Shown: piece after piece, positions 1-10,036 of the stretch
Position numbering within the stretch: the first letter of the stretch is position 1
Layout of the letters: each line of letters begins with the position of its first letter
From: Streptomyces olivochromogenes
GTDB taxonomy: Bacteria > Actinomycetota > Actinomycetes > Streptomycetales > Streptomycetaceae
DNA length: 64,000 nucleotides
NCBI RefSeq assembly: GCF_021538895.1
Contig: NZ_JADDRL010000030.1
Coordinates: 1 to 64,000, forward strand
Direction of reading: 5' to 3'
The notes under the pieces: model-generated
What the model was told of the DNA's origin: nothing
What the model saw: the letters and a program-made list of their open reading frames with translations, nothing else
Databases searched by the model: none
Program-made: the position numbers and the translations under genes

Positions 1-222
1 GCTGACCTGGTGCCCGGCCGCCAGCGCCTTCTCCGCCTCCCGGGACACACGGTCGGCAGTGGCCAGCCACTCCGTGTACCAGCTGTCGTAATCACCCTCG
101 CTGATCCGCTCCGCGGTGGAGACGACCTCACCGAAGTCCGCACCGCCATAGGCGATGTGACTCATCGAACGCAGGCTCTCGTACCAGAACTGGATGTTGT
201 TCGGGAACAGCAGCTGCTTCAT
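1..222 (-). CDS. alpha/beta hydrolase, N-terminal part (runs off left edge)
   Basis: The reverse strand is open from an ATG at 222 to the window edge, giving 74 residues that begin MKQLLFPNNIQFWYES and continue with TAERISEGDYDSWYTEWL. This resembles the helical N-terminus of the FrsA/2,6-dihydropseudooxynicotine-hydrolase type of alpha/beta hydrolases, where a helical cap precedes the catalytic fold. The nucleophile elbow and catalytic triad would lie outside the window, so activity cannot be judged. The upstream side abuts a decayed transposase. The family call rests on recollection of the N-terminal pattern only. Confidence 0.6.
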   Translation of the reverse strand, partial: MKQLLFPNNIQFWYESLRSMSHIAYGGADFGEVVSTAERISEGDYDSWYTEWLATADRVSREAEKALAAGHQVS

Positions 223-454
223 CGAGTTCTCCAGGTTTCTTCCGAAGCGCAGATATGCGCTTCTTCCTCTGTGCCGAGCACGCTCGCCCGGCCCTTCACC
301 GCCACCCTCGCGGTGTGCCCTTTGGCGTGATCAAGAATCCGGCAGAGCGATGTCCACCTTCCAGGGCCAGCGGGGGCGACTACTGTCCGCTGCTGTCCAC
401 CCCTGTCCGTTGCCCGCCCGAAGCACCCGGGGCGCGGGTGGGAAGGCCACCGTC

Positions 455-967
455 ATCCACCACCTGCTCCACGATGGCCCAGGATGCGGATCCGGCAGGT
501 GGCGTGATCGATGACGGCGAGAACGTACCGGCGCTGGCCCGTCAAGGTGACTGTCTCCATGAAGTCCATGGCCAGGAGGGCACAAGCCTGGGAACGTAGG
601 AAGTCCGCCCAAGTGGTCGAGGTCCGCTGCGGCACGGGATCGATGCCCTCGCTTTGAGGATCTCCCAGACAGTGGAGGGGGCGATCCGGATTCCCAGGGT
701 GGCAAGTTCGCCGTGAATGCGCCGATATCCTGCGGATCGCCCGCGAGAACGGCGCCTGGGGGCCACGCCGGAGGCGGACCATGGGCAGCGAGGAACGCCC
801 GATCCGCGGGAGTGAACCTGAGCCCAGCTGCGCTGAGTTGCCGTTCGAGCGCAGTGAACTGGTGGCGTAGGGCCAGGATCTCGGCGTCCTTGGTATGGTC
901 ACTGATCGGCAGCGGTCGCAGGGTGGCCAAGGCGTTCGTGACGGCAAGGCAGGCGAGGCGTAGCAGC
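455..967 (-). pseudogene. decayed integrase-core (DDE) transposase
   Basis: Pieces of one transposase are spread over three reverse frames. The N-terminal piece contains DAEILALRHQFTALERQL, followed in another frame by GYRRIHGELATLGIRIAPST, then in a third frame by TWADFLRSQACALLAMDFME and RRYVLAVIDHATCRIRILG. The order and wording match Streptomyces integrase-core transposases of the IS3/IS481 type. A stretch between the helix-turn-helix part and the GYRRIHGEL block is missing, and the protein stops shortly after the first catalytic Asp region (LAMDF). It is a dead fragment. No terminal inverted repeats were found. Confidence 0.75.
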
Positions 968-1289
968 GCTGGCGATCATCATGCCACTCGGCGGCTCCGG
1001 GCTTGACAGCCGGCTGACCAGCGCGGATGACGTTTCCGGCACGCACAGGGTCGCTGCCAGGTCTCGCTCAAGCTCTTGGACGTGATCGGTGAGTGGCCGG
1101 AGTTCGGCCAGTTCATCGGCTCGTCGACCACGGCATCCCCTTTGTTCTCACTTCTGCGCACCCGCCCCTCTCGCCTCCTGACCAGGCTGCCGTTCTGGTC
1201 TGCCGGCGGAACCAGCGGCGATTCCAAGTGTCCCTGCATGAACCAGTACGGAAGCCATCGGTGTGGCCACCCCGGCGAAACCATCCGAG
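968..1289. other. intergenic stretch with a possible coding scar
   Basis: No intact gene is visible. On the reverse strand around 1020-1140 one frame reads ADELAELRPLTDHVQELERD, which looks like the coiled-coil end of an IS- or integrase-associated accessory protein. It is open at neither end, so it is at best a scar. The rest separates the decayed transposase from the end of the phosphatase gene. Confidence 0.25.
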
Positions 1290-4200
1290 TCAAATCGACG
1301 AGGCAACGGTGTCGGCCGGAATGGCCTGCTCCGCCCAGATGATCTTGCCCGTCGTCGTGTAGCGAGTGCCCCACCGGCGGGCGATCTGGGCCACGATCAG
1401 CAGGCCCCGCCCTCCCTCGTCGGTGGTCCTGGCATGGCGGAGGCGTGGCGAGGTGCCGCTGGTGTCGGAAACTTCGCAGATCAGGCCACGGTCCAGGATC
1501 AGGCGGAGACAGACCGGTCCGGTTGCGTGGCGGATGGCGTTGGTGACCAGTTCGCTGACGATGAGCTCGGTGGTGAACGTCAGTTCGGGTATGCCCCACG
1601 CCGTCAGTTGCTGGGCGGTGAGGGCGCGGGCGTGCGCGACGGTGGCCGGCTCGCTGGGCAGATCCCAGGAGACGACGCGCTCCCGGGGCAGGGCATGGGT
1701 CCGGGCGAGGAGCAGTGCCGCGTCGTCGGACGGCGGATTGGCCAGCAGGTCGTCGATCACCCTGCGGCCGCTCTCCTCCAGTGTCGGCCGGGGCGCGGCG
1801 AGGACATTACCCAGCCGGGAGAGTCCGACGTCGATGTCCCGGTCGAAGGACTCGATGAGGCCGTCGGTATAGAGCGCGATGAGGCTGCCTTCGGCCAGTT
1901 CCATTTCGACTGACTGGAAGGGGAGGTACCCGAGGCCGAGTGGCGGTCCGGCGGGCAGGTCCACAATTTCGGCGCCGCCGTCCGGACCGACGATCACCGG
2001 CGGGAGGTGACCTGCCCGGGCCAGCGTGCACCGCCTGCTGACCGGGTCGTAGACGGCGTACAGGCAGGTGGCTCCCATGAACGCGGTACCCGCGGCGGCG
2101 TCCTCGGCTGCCGTCGATCCGTCGCTGCCTTGGGCCCCCATGAGGCCGATGACCAGGTCGTCCAGATGCGCCAGCAGTTCGTCCGGAGAGTGGTCGAGGT
2201 TGGCGAGCGTGCGGACGGCAGTGCGCAGGCGTCCCATGGTCGCCGCCGCGTTGATGCCGTGACCGGCCACGTCCCCGACGACCAGTGCGACGCGTGCTCC
2301 AGAGAGCGGAATCACGTCGAACCAGTCGCCACCCACACCAGTGGGGGCATCCGCCGGGAGATACCACGACGCCACCTCCAGAGCAGACCCTCCCGTCAGT
2401 TCCTGCGGCAGCAAGTAGTGCTGCATGGAGCGGGCGGCGGTGTGCTCGCGGGTGAAACGGCGCGCGTTGTCGATGCACACCGCGGCGCGGGAGACGAGTT
2501 CCTCGGCGAGACGTACGTCGTCCTCCTCGAACGGGCCCAATCGCCGGGAACGGGCGAACGTCGCCGCGCCCAGGGTGACCCCGCGCGCCCGCACCGGAAC
2601 CACCATCACCGATTGGATGTCGTAGGCGCGGATGGAGGCGCCTGTCGACTCGTCCTCGGTCACCCACGGGCTGGTGGTCTGGTCCAGAGTCCGTTCCACG
2701 AGGGTTCTGCTCTCCAGCAGGCACCGGGTCACGGGCGAGGAAGGTGCGCGCCGAACCGCTTCTCCCACTGCCAGCGTCGCCTCGGGGCAGCCCTCACGCA
2801 CCGACTGCTGCCCCGCGCGCCGGATGACGGGTGCCATACCGACCGGCCCGGGCGCCGGCTCCTCGCCTTTCGTGACCGAGTCCAAGAGGTCGACGGCGAC
2901 GAAGTCGGCGACGGACGGCACAGCGTTGTCGGCCAGTTCCTGTGCGGTCCGTGTCACGTCCAGGGTGCTGCCGATGCGGGCGGCGGCGTCGTTGAGCAGG
3001 GCCAGGCGATCCTGGGCCCGCCAGCGCTCGGTGACGTCGATGACCATGTACCAGACACCCACGTTCCGGCCGTGGCGGTCCTTCATGGCGAAGAAGGAGG
3101 CGGAGCTCGCGCGGCTGTGGTCGGGGTCGGTGTGGCTGGGGCCGCGGTACTCGTAGTCCATCACCGGATCGCCGGTCTCCAGAACCTCGCGCAGCTTCTC
3201 CTCAAGGGCCTCGGCCTCCGCCTTCGGCAGCACTTCCGTCATCCGTCGGCCCAGCCGCCGTTCGAGGGGGATCTCGCGGTCCAGTGGCTCGTTGACCCAG
3301 ACGTACCGCAGGTCCGTGTCGAGGACTGCGATGCCGACCGGTGCGTGGGCGAGGAAGGGAGTGAGCACCAGCTGGCTCACTCCGCCGCCCGGCATCCGCC
3401 AGAAGGCCGTTTTCGGGGGGCGGCCGACGAACCTGCCGAAGACCAGCGCGGCGACCGTGGCGACCAGGACGCCTGGGACCATCTCGTACACGCCCGACTC
3501 GAGAGGGCCGAGCAGCGGATTGATCTTCTTCCACAGCAGCACGGTTGCCGCACCCGACACGATCCCGGCCATGGCCCCGGCCCAGGTCATGCGCGGCCAG
3601 TACAGCGAGAGAAGGACGACCGGCCCGAAGGCGGCTCCGAAGCCTGCCCAGGCGTAGGCGACGATACCCAGCAGCCCGCCGCCCCTGAGCGCGATCACGA
3701 AGGCCACCACGGTCACGACGACGACAGCGGCGCGACCGACCCACACCAGTGCCCTGTCCGAGGCGCGCCGGTGGAGGAGCGCGCGGTAGAAGTCCTCGGT
3801 GAGAGCGACGGACGACACGAGGAGCTGGCTGTCCGCCGTCGAGATGATCGCGGCCAGTACGGCGATCAGCATCACCCCGGCGCCCCATGGATCGAACAGT
3901 GTCCGGCTCAGGGTGATGTACACCGTCTGCGGGTCGTTGAGCGGCGCTCCGGTCCGCGCGATGCCCACCAGGCCGACGAGCGTGGCGCCGGCGAGCACGA
4001 CGATGACCCACCCTGTTTCGATGCGGCGGGCTGTGGGGACGGCGCCGGTACTGCGGATGCCCATGAAGCGGGCCAGGATGTGCGGCTGACCGAAATAGCC
4101 CAGACCCCAGGCGAGCAGGGAAGTGATCGCAACGACGCCGAGGGACCCGCCCGCTGACCACCGTCCGTCCATGAAGTCGACCTGGGCACCCATGTCCAGC

Positions 4201-4880
4201 AGGCTGGGTGTCTTGCTGTTGAGGGTGTCGCGCAGTGCCCCGAAGCCACCCAGTGCCCCAATGCCGACGATGGGGAGCACGAGCAGGGCGAGGAACATCA
4301 GTGTGGCCTGCATGACGTGCGTGAGGCTGACCGCGAGGAAGCCGCCAAGGCACGAGTAGATGACGATCACCAGGGCGGTCAGGGCGACTCCGAGCCCGAA
4401 CCTGACATCGAAGATTTGCTGGAACAGCAGCCCGCCGGCCACCAGCCCACTCGCGACGTAGACGGTGAAGAACACAAGCGTGACCACCGCCGAGACCATC
4501 CGGAGCATCCCGGTGCGGTCCTCGAACCGCTCCTCCAGATAGGCCGACAGGCTCACGGCGTTCCCGGCGCGCTCGGTATAGGTGCGCAGCCTCGGCGCAA
4601 CGAGCAGCCAGTTGAGGTAGGTACCGAGCACCAGGCCGACCGCGATCCAGCTGGCGCCGACACCGGCCGCGTACACCGCGCCGGGAAACGCAAGAAACAG
4701 CCAGCCGGACATGTCGCTGGCCCCTGCGGACAGGGCGGCAACAAACGCGCTGAGCCTGCGGCCCCCCAGCGCGAAGTCGGCGAAGGTACGAGTGCGGCTG
4801 TACGCCCAGACACCTGTCCCGACCATGACGGCCACGTACACGAAGAACGTGACCACGATCGGCGCACTCAAGTCGAACAT
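1290..4880 (-). CDS. Na+/solute symporter-PAS-GAF-SpoIIE phosphatase-HATPase fusion
   Basis: A 1196-residue protein joins a full transporter to a signalling output. Residues about 1-495 form an SSS-family (PutP-like) symporter with many membrane helices and the motif ASDMSGWLFLAFPGAVYAAG. A PAS domain (about 500-617), a GAF domain (about 625-810), a PP2C/SpoIIE phosphatase (about 818-1050; GGDWFDVIPL, VVGDVAGHG, ALYTDGLIE) and an anti-sigma-type HATPase (about 1070-1193; ELVTNAIRHA, GGRGLLIV) follow. The start at 4880 was chosen over one 13 codons upstream because MFDLSAPIVV is the usual symporter N-terminus and a GGTGAGG site lies just before it. Presumably solute occupancy or flux is relayed to an anti-anti-sigma partner. 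SSS-histidine-kinase fusions (CbrA type) are known; the phosphatase output is the unusual part. Confidence 0.9.
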   Translation of the reverse strand: MFDLSAPIVVTFFVYVAVMVGTGVWAYSRTRTFADFALGGRRLSAFVAALSAGASDMSGWLFLAFPGAVYAAGVGASWIAVGLVLGTYLNWLLVAPRLRTYTERAGNAVSLSAYLEERFEDRTGMLRMVSAVVTLVFFTVYVASGLVAGGLLFQQIFDVRFGLGVALTALVIVIYSCLGGFLAVSLTHVMQATLMFLALLVLPIVGIGALGGFGALRDTLNSKTPSLLDMGAQVDFMDGRWSAGGSLGVVAITSLLAWGLGYFGQPHILARFMGIRSTGAVPTARRIETGWVIVVLAGATLVGLVGIARTGAPLNDPQTVYITLSRTLFDPWGAGVMLIAVLAAIISTADSQLLVSSVALTEDFYRALLHRRASDRALVWVGRAAVVVVTVVAFVIALRGGGLLGIVAYAWAGFGAAFGPVVLLSLYWPRMTWAGAMAGIVSGAATVLLWKKINPLLGPLESGVYEMVPGVLVATVAALVFGRFVGRPPKTAFWRMPGGGVSQLVLTPFLAHAPVGIAVLDTDLRYVWVNEPLDREIPLERRLGRRMTEVLPKAEAEALEEKLREVLETGDPVMDYEYRGPSHTDPDHSRASSASFFAMKDRHGRNVGVWYMVIDVTERWRAQDRLALLNDAAARIGSTLDVTRTAQELADNAVPSVADFVAVDLLDSVTKGEEPAPGPVGMAPVIRRAGQQSVREGCPEATLAVGEAVRRAPSSPVTRCLLESRTLVERTLDQTTSPWVTEDESTGASIRAYDIQSVMVVPVRARGVTLGAATFARSRRLGPFEEDDVRLAEELVSRAAVCIDNARRFTREHTAARSMQHYLLPQELTGGSALEVASWYLPADAPTGVGGDWFDVIPLSGARVALVVGDVAGHGINAAATMGRLRTAVRTLANLDHSPDELLAHLDDLVIGLMGAQGSDGSTAAEDAAAGTAFMGATCLYAVYDPVSRRCTLARAGHLPPVIVGPDGGAEIVDLPAGPPLGLGYLPFQSVEMELAEGSLIALYTDGLIESFDRDIDVGLSRLGNVLAAPRPTLEESGRRVIDDLLANPPSDDAALLLARTHALPRERVVSWDLPSEPATVAHARALTAQQLTAWGIPELTFTTELIVSELVTNAIRHATGPVCLRLILDRGLICEVSDTSGTSPRLRHARTTDEGGRGLLIVAQIARRWGTRYTTTGKIIWAEQAIPADTVASSI

Positions 4881-4972
4881 ACTGCCCTCACCTGCGTGGT
4901 TTCTGGGCACGGGCGCCACTGTCGCACGCCTGACAGCTCGTAGCTCCTCCTAGATAAATGTACAGATCTCGG

Positions 4973-7543
4973 TCACTTTGGACCGGAAACACCGCGCGCG
5001 CGGGGGCTCACGCGCTCACTGCGATGACCTGCCCCATCGGGCTTGGGCAACCCGATCAGGAGCAGCGTCACGTCGTCGTCATGCTTGGCCGTCTCCGGGA
5101 TGAGGGTTCTGACCAACCGGTCAGCGGCGTGATCGAGGCTCTCCGCATCCGGGGGAACGCCCTTCAGCGCGTCGTTGAGAGTGTGGGCGAGGATGTCGAT
5201 CTGGGCCTCGATGTCAGTGCCGGGTCTCTCGACCAGTCCGTCGGTGTAGAGCGCGAGAGTGCTGCCCGGTGGCAGCGGCTGGGTCGTCTGCCGGAACGGC
5301 ACGCCGCCGCCACAGCACGAATCGTTGACGCCCAATGGCACACCGACCGGTGCCTGCAGCAGGCGGGCAGGCCCGTCCGGGGGCAGGACGATGACCGGGA
5401 GGTGTCCCGCCGAGCACAGGGTGACCTCATGGCCGCTCTGGTCCACCACCAGGTAGACGCAGGTGACGAGCTGGTCCGCCAGGTCACTGACGAACGCGTC
5501 CAACCCGGTCATCAGCTCACCGGGAGGTATGCCCATGCGGGCCAATGCGTGGGACGCGGCGCGCAACTGACCCATGACCGCCGCTGCCTCCAGCCCCCGG
5601 CCCATCACGTCGCCGACGACGATGCCGGTGCGGTCCCGGTCCAGGGGAATGACGTCGAACCAGTCGCCGCCGACCCCGGGGTCCTGGACGGACGCCAGAT
5701 ACCGGTGGGCGCTGGACAGGTGCGGCAGACGGGACGGCTCACCCATGAGACTGTGCTGCAAGGTGTGGGCAATTCGTCGGTGCTCCTCGTAGCGCTCGGC
5801 GCGTTCGGCCTCGACCTGCCTGCGTTCGGTGATGTCCCTCACGGACAGGAACACCAACGTCCCCTCGTCGGCCTGGAGCCTGCTGAGGCTCACCTCGACC
5901 GGGAACTCACTGCCGTCGCTGTGGAGCCCGTAAAGGCCCCGGTCCAGGACGATCGGCTTCGGGTCCGCCTGCCGCAGGTAGGCGCCGAGGAAGGCGCTGT
6001 GCCGTCGACGCCGCGAGACGGGAACCAGATCGATGACCTGGGTGCCGACGAGGTCGGCCGGCGCATGTCCGAACAATCGTTGCACCTGAGCGTTGGCCAT
6101 GGCGATGGTGCCGTGGCCGTCCGTGATCAGGGTGGCGTCAGGCGCGGATTCCAGCAACGCCAGGAAGCGCTGGTGAGCGCGCCGGACCTCGTGCTGGGCC
6201 GCGACTCGTTCGGTGATGTCGGTGACCACGCCGCCTATCGCGTAGGGCTTGCCGGACGACGTGGTGAGCGGGAACAGACTGGTGAGGAGGTCCCGCGGGC
6301 CTCCCGGCAGGGTGAGCAGTTCCTCCCGCTGTACGGGGGTACCCCCTGCCAGCATCGCGAGGTCTGCGGCCCGCGCCTGACGCGCGAGGCCGGGCGGCAT
6401 GACATCCCGGTCCCGGCGACCCAGTACCCGCTCGCGGGACAGGCCAAGGCTCTCCTCGAACGTCGTGTTGACCGCCAGAAAGCGCCCCTCCAGGTCCTTG
6501 ATGAACACCACCGCGGGTGTGTGGTCCATGAACGCCTGCAGCAGTTCGTTCTGCCGCACCTGCCACTCCGCACGGGCGTGCGCCACCTCGATACGGCGAC
6601 CCACGACCAAGACCGAGAAGATGACCGCGGTGAACACGGCCACATGCCCACACACCAGCAGCGCGGTACCCAGACGTGTCCCGAACAGTGCCGCGTCCTC
6701 ACCGGCCAGGACGAGCCAGCCCAGCAGCGGCGGTACGACCAGGACGGTGGCGAACAGGCGGCGCCCCAGCGCCCCCGTCGTACCCGCGTTCATCAGCAGT
6801 CCGGCAGGACCCTGGTCCGGCCGGGCGAGGAAGGCGGCGATGCCCAGCAGCACCAGAGCCAGGCCGGTGTACAGGGCCATGCCTGTGTAGGCGCCGAACC
6901 GCTCCAGTTCAGGTACGGCGTACGCGAACCCGTACAGGCGCAGCATTCCCAGCGTGAGAACGGCCAGGCCCGGGACCTGACTCGTCCAGGCGGGAAGCCG
7001 GGACGAGCTCGCGCACAGGGCTGCCACGCCCCCGATCATCAGTGCCGTGGCCGTGTTCGATGCCATCCGTCCAGGCACCTCTGTCGCCACCCGCACCGTG
7101 TCGTCCCTGAAGAGCAGTTCATCGATGCCCAGGCCCACCCCGGTCACGTACTCCACAACGGTGAGCCCGCCGACGAAGGCCGCCAGGGCTGCGGCCCCAC
7201 GGGCGGCGATCATCCACGGCGTGACGCATCCGCGAGCCACCAGAAACAGGGAGATTCCGAGTGCCAACAGCGCCACGGCGGTGTTGGCGTTCATGGTCGC
7301 GCCGGCACCGGGCCCGCGTCTCAGGACGTCGATGCCGAAGACCCAGCCGGACAGACCCGCCGCGCCCAGCACAGCGGCCACAACGGCGGCGCCCTGAGCC
7401 ACGACTCGAGCAGCGTCCAAGGCGGACTGCTGGTACGGCAGGTCCGCGGCCTGCTCTGCTCCAAGCGCGCCGAGCAACTCGGGCGACTGCTGCTCTTCCG
7501 TCACAGAACACTCGTCTAGGTGGATGAACGACTGAATCGTCAC
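4973..7543 (-). CDS. membrane sensor PAS-PAS-SpoIIE phosphatase
   Basis: 856 residues. After about 45 residues come roughly eight hydrophobic segments (to about residue 310), forming a membrane sensor region. Two PAS domains follow (about 325-450, ending GGVVTDITER; about 455-580, ending LSVRDITERR), then a SpoIIE/PP2C domain with GVGGDWFDVIPLDRD, GIVVGDVMGRG and LALYTDGLVE. Unlike its downstream neighbour there is no HATPase. The GTG at 7543 is preceded by AGGG at suitable distance; a second GTG (VTEEQQS) lies 13 codons inside. It is co-oriented with the symporter-phosphatase gene 92 bp downstream, so both may be co-expressed in a partner-switching pathway. Confidence 0.88.
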   Translation of the reverse strand: MTIQSFIHLDECSVTEEQQSPELLGALGAEQAADLPYQQSALDAARVVAQGAAVVAAVLGAAGLSGWVFGIDVLRRGPGAGATMNANTAVALLALGISLFLVARGCVTPWMIAARGAAALAAFVGGLTVVEYVTGVGLGIDELLFRDDTVRVATEVPGRMASNTATALMIGGVAALCASSSRLPAWTSQVPGLAVLTLGMLRLYGFAYAVPELERFGAYTGMALYTGLALVLLGIAAFLARPDQGPAGLLMNAGTTGALGRRLFATVLVVPPLLGWLVLAGEDAALFGTRLGTALLVCGHVAVFTAVIFSVLVVGRRIEVAHARAEWQVRQNELLQAFMDHTPAVVFIKDLEGRFLAVNTTFEESLGLSRERVLGRRDRDVMPPGLARQARAADLAMLAGGTPVQREELLTLPGGPRDLLTSLFPLTTSSGKPYAIGGVVTDITERVAAQHEVRRAHQRFLALLESAPDATLITDGHGTIAMANAQVQRLFGHAPADLVGTQVIDLVPVSRRRRHSAFLGAYLRQADPKPIVLDRGLYGLHSDGSEFPVEVSLSRLQADEGTLVFLSVRDITERRQVEAERAERYEEHRRIAHTLQHSLMGEPSRLPHLSSAHRYLASVQDPGVGGDWFDVIPLDRDRTGIVVGDVMGRGLEAAAVMGQLRAASHALARMGIPPGELMTGLDAFVSDLADQLVTCVYLVVDQSGHEVTLCSAGHLPVIVLPPDGPARLLQAPVGVPLGVNDSCCGGGVPFRQTTQPLPPGSTLALYTDGLVERPGTDIEAQIDILAHTLNDALKGVPPDAESLDHAADRLVRTLIPETAKHDDDVTLLLIGLPKPDGAGHRSERVSPRARGVSGPK

Positions 7544-7839
7544 TCACACCCTAAGTACTTTGACCGCTCAGCGCCCTGGTCCGCGTGCCCCTGCCCTCCC
7601 CCGGTCGTGCCCAGGACCGACTCCGTCAGCCGGTACGGCTTGACGCCGCTCTCGAGCCTGGCATTCCGGCTTCGTCGGACACTGTGGCCGTCGCCCACGA
7701 GGCGCTCCAACGGCCCGGCGGCCGTGACGCGATCGATCAAGGTCATGGCCGTCGGACCGATGGCGATACACCGAGCATGGCCTACCAAGTCGAGGGCCCG
7801 AGAGGTCCCGGAGGAGTCGCCCGCGATCTGCCCGCCCCG

Positions 7840-8130
7840 TCATGGTGGTCCCACGTCGGGGCGGCCCGTGAACGATCTTCCTTGAGCCAGGGTGACAAAC
7901 CATCGGTGCCCGCTCGTCCACTGGTCAGTGACGCTGAGGCCAAGGTCCGCGGCCACCCTGCGGAGGGCTGCTCGTCCGAGCCGCGCCCAGGAAAAGGGAG
8001 GCTGGTCGGGACGCCGTACGGCACACCCACCCATACCTGTGCGACGCCTGCAGGCAGCGGTCCGTCACCGTCGAACGCCAGGCCGTCCAGGCCGAGCACG
8101 AGCACCGGGAGCAGGACCAGGCTGTGCCCG
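7840..8130 (-). pseudogene. frameshifted remnant of a small protein
   Basis: Two reverse frames join into one plausible protein. The first reads LVLGLDGLAFDGDGPLPAGV and VWVGVPYGVPTSLPF. Near 7995 the sense continues in another frame as SWARLGRAALRRVAADLGLS and VTDQWTSGHRWFVTLAQGRS. A single indel would restore a product of about 85 residues. I do not recognise the family. The rest of the 7544-8794 interval shows no convincing gene. Confidence 0.35.
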
Positions 8131-8794
8131 AGCAGAAGGCCGGCGGCCGGCTCTCACTCTTCCACACCTGACCGGGCAGCCCTCTCCCCCAGCAGCGCGG
8201 GCAAGTGTGGCTGAGCGCTTCAGCCGGCGGGTTTCTCCAAGCACGATCAGCGCGGTTCTCTCAGGTCGGCCCACGTCTTGTGCGCGTGACCAGTCGCAGC
8301 GGGCATCGGATCAGCGTTCCAGACCGTCAGGGGCAGCAGCTTCTTGCCGGTCGGTCCGATTGGGATGTGGGTGTCCAGCTGCGGTCTGGCAGCCACCCGC
8401 AACCGCCCCGACGCCATGATCCATCGCCGCCTCCGCTGTCGTTGCTGTCCGTTCTGTTCAGATCTCCGCGACGTCGAGAGCTCCGGCACCGCATCGACCA
8501 CATTGCCGTCGGTCGAGGACGTGCCGCGCCGACTGTCATGCATCGCCGACTGTCAGCTCCGCCTCTCACTCTCCCGCAGCCCACTCCTTCGCTGTCCGAC
8601 ACCGGTGACTTGCCGCAGCCCTCCTGCGCTTCAGCAGCGTGGTCTTTCCCTGGAGCAGACGCTCTGCGGGCAAGGAGTAACGAAACGCGGAAACCGTACG
8701 GCCGACATGCCGCGCATGGCGTAATGAACCGCTTCGGCGGCTTCCCAGGTCACGTTGTGCGGAGGCGGTGACCAGCGTGGACACAGGAAGATAG
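8131..8794. other. no gene seen; upstream region of the GAF-phosphatase gene
   Basis: Frames are open on both strands but show no family pattern, no good ribosome site and arginine/proline-rich translations typical of out-of-frame GC-rich DNA. It presumably holds the promoter of the gene starting at 8795; I could not place a sigma recognition site with confidence. Confidence 0.4.
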
Positions 8795-10036
8795 GTGGCA
8801 AACCCGGCCATGGGCACGGAGAGCATTGACCGATCGGAGGGTTTCGGCGAGCGGCTGCTCGGCCTGCTGCTGGACAGAGCGCGGCTCCTGCCGCCCCAGA
8901 TGATCGCTCCACTCATCGCGGAGGGGGTGGCCAGGATCGGCGGTCGTGACGTCTCCATCCTGCTCCAGGACTACGCGCAGGAGTTGTTGGTGCCGCTGCC
9001 GGGCACGAAACTGCATGTGGCCCAGCCCGAGCCGGTGACCGACTCCCCCGCCGGGCGGGCCTTCCTGCGCGGGGACAGGGTCGAGGTTCCGCAGGCCAGC
9101 GGCGGCGTCCGGATTTACCTGCCACTGCTGGACGGCAGTGACCAGGTGGGCGTAATGGCCCTCACACTGGACACAGTCGGCGACGACGACCGGCGCCTGC
9201 TGCACAGGCTCGCCAGCCTGGTCGCCGACATGCTGGTCACCAAGAACGCATACACCGACCAGTTCTTCCAGACCCGGCGTCGGGAGCCGATGAGCGTGTC
9301 CGCAGAGATCCAGTGGAGCCTGCTGCCGCCGCTGACGATGTCCGTGCCCCAGGTCAAGGTGGCCGGAGCCCTGGAGCCCGCCTACCGCGTCGCCGGCGAC
9401 AGCTTCGATTACGCCCTCAACGGCAACATCCTGCACATGGCCGTCATTGATGCGATGGGCCACGGCTTGGACGCCGCCACAATGGCAACCGTGGCCATCG
9501 GCGCCTACCGGCATGCCCGACGCGTGTTCATCAGCCTGGACGAAAAGTACGCGTTCATGGATGATGCCATTTCCCGGCAGTTCGGGCCCGACCACTTCGT
9601 CACGGCGCAACTGATGCACCTGAACATCGCCACCGGTGAGATGGAGCTGGTCAACGCAGGCCACCCCGCGCCGCTGCTGATCCGCGGCGGCCGGGTCGTG
9701 CAGCAGCTGGAGAGCGCGACGACGCTGCCCGTCGGCTTCGGCGGTGAAATGCCCCGAGTCAGGGAGCACGTGCTCCAGCCAGGCGACCGGGTGCTCTGCT
9801 ACACCGACGGCATCATCGACGAGCATGTCGCCAGCGGGGAGCCGTTTGGCGAGGAACGCCTCATCCGCTGCGTCAACCGCCTGGGGGAAGACCCGTCAGA
9901 GGGCGTGCGGGCGGATCTGCGCCGACTCTCCCACACCCTGAAGAGCGAGCGGGGCGGGCGCACCACCGACGACGCCACCCTTTTCATGATCGAGTGGAAC
10001 GGGGGCACCGCCGACCACCTCGCGACCCTCGACTGA
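8795..10036 (+). CDS. GAF-type SpoIIE protein phosphatase
   Basis: 413 residues, soluble. The first 165 residues form a degenerate GAF-like sensor (IYLPLLDGSDQVGVMALTL). The rest is a PP2C/SpoIIE domain with AEIQWSLLPP, VAGDSFDYAL, IDAMGHGLDA, VNAGHPAPLL and CYTDGIIDEH, including the metal-binding Asp residues. The GTG at 8795 has GGAAG 7 nt upstream; an internal ATG (MGTESIDRSEG) is an alternative. It is transcribed away from the two phosphatases to the left. Such proteins usually dephosphorylate STAS anti-anti-sigma factors; no STAS or RsbW-like free gene lies nearby. Confidence 0.88.
   Translation: MANPAMGTESIDRSEGFGERLLGLLLDRARLLPPQMIAPLIAEGVARIGGRDVSILLQDYAQELLVPLPGTKLHVAQPEPVTDSPAGRAFLRGDRVEVPQASGGVRIYLPLLDGSDQVGVMALTLDTVGDDDRRLLHRLASLVADMLVTKNAYTDQFFQTRRREPMSVSAEIQWSLLPPLTMSVPQVKVAGALEPAYRVAGDSFDYALNGNILHMAVIDAMGHGLDAATMATVAIGAYRHARRVFISLDEKYAFMDDAISRQFGPDHFVTAQLMHLNIATGEMELVNAGHPAPLLIRGGRVVQQLESATTLPVGFGGEMPRVREHVLQPGDRVLCYTDGIIDEHVASGEPFGEERLIRCVNRLGEDPSEGVRADLRRLSHTLKSERGGRTTDDATLFMIEWNGGTADHLATLD

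Noticed and set aside
2007..4157. A 716-codon forward open frame opposite the symporter-phosphatase gene
   Set aside because: It is a GC-bias shadow: the reverse strand has clear domain motifs, while this translation is Arg/Gly/His-rich without family patterns.
4958..7519. An 853-codon forward open frame opposite the PAS-phosphatase gene
   Set aside because: Antisense shadow of a gene with unmistakable PAS and PP2C motifs.
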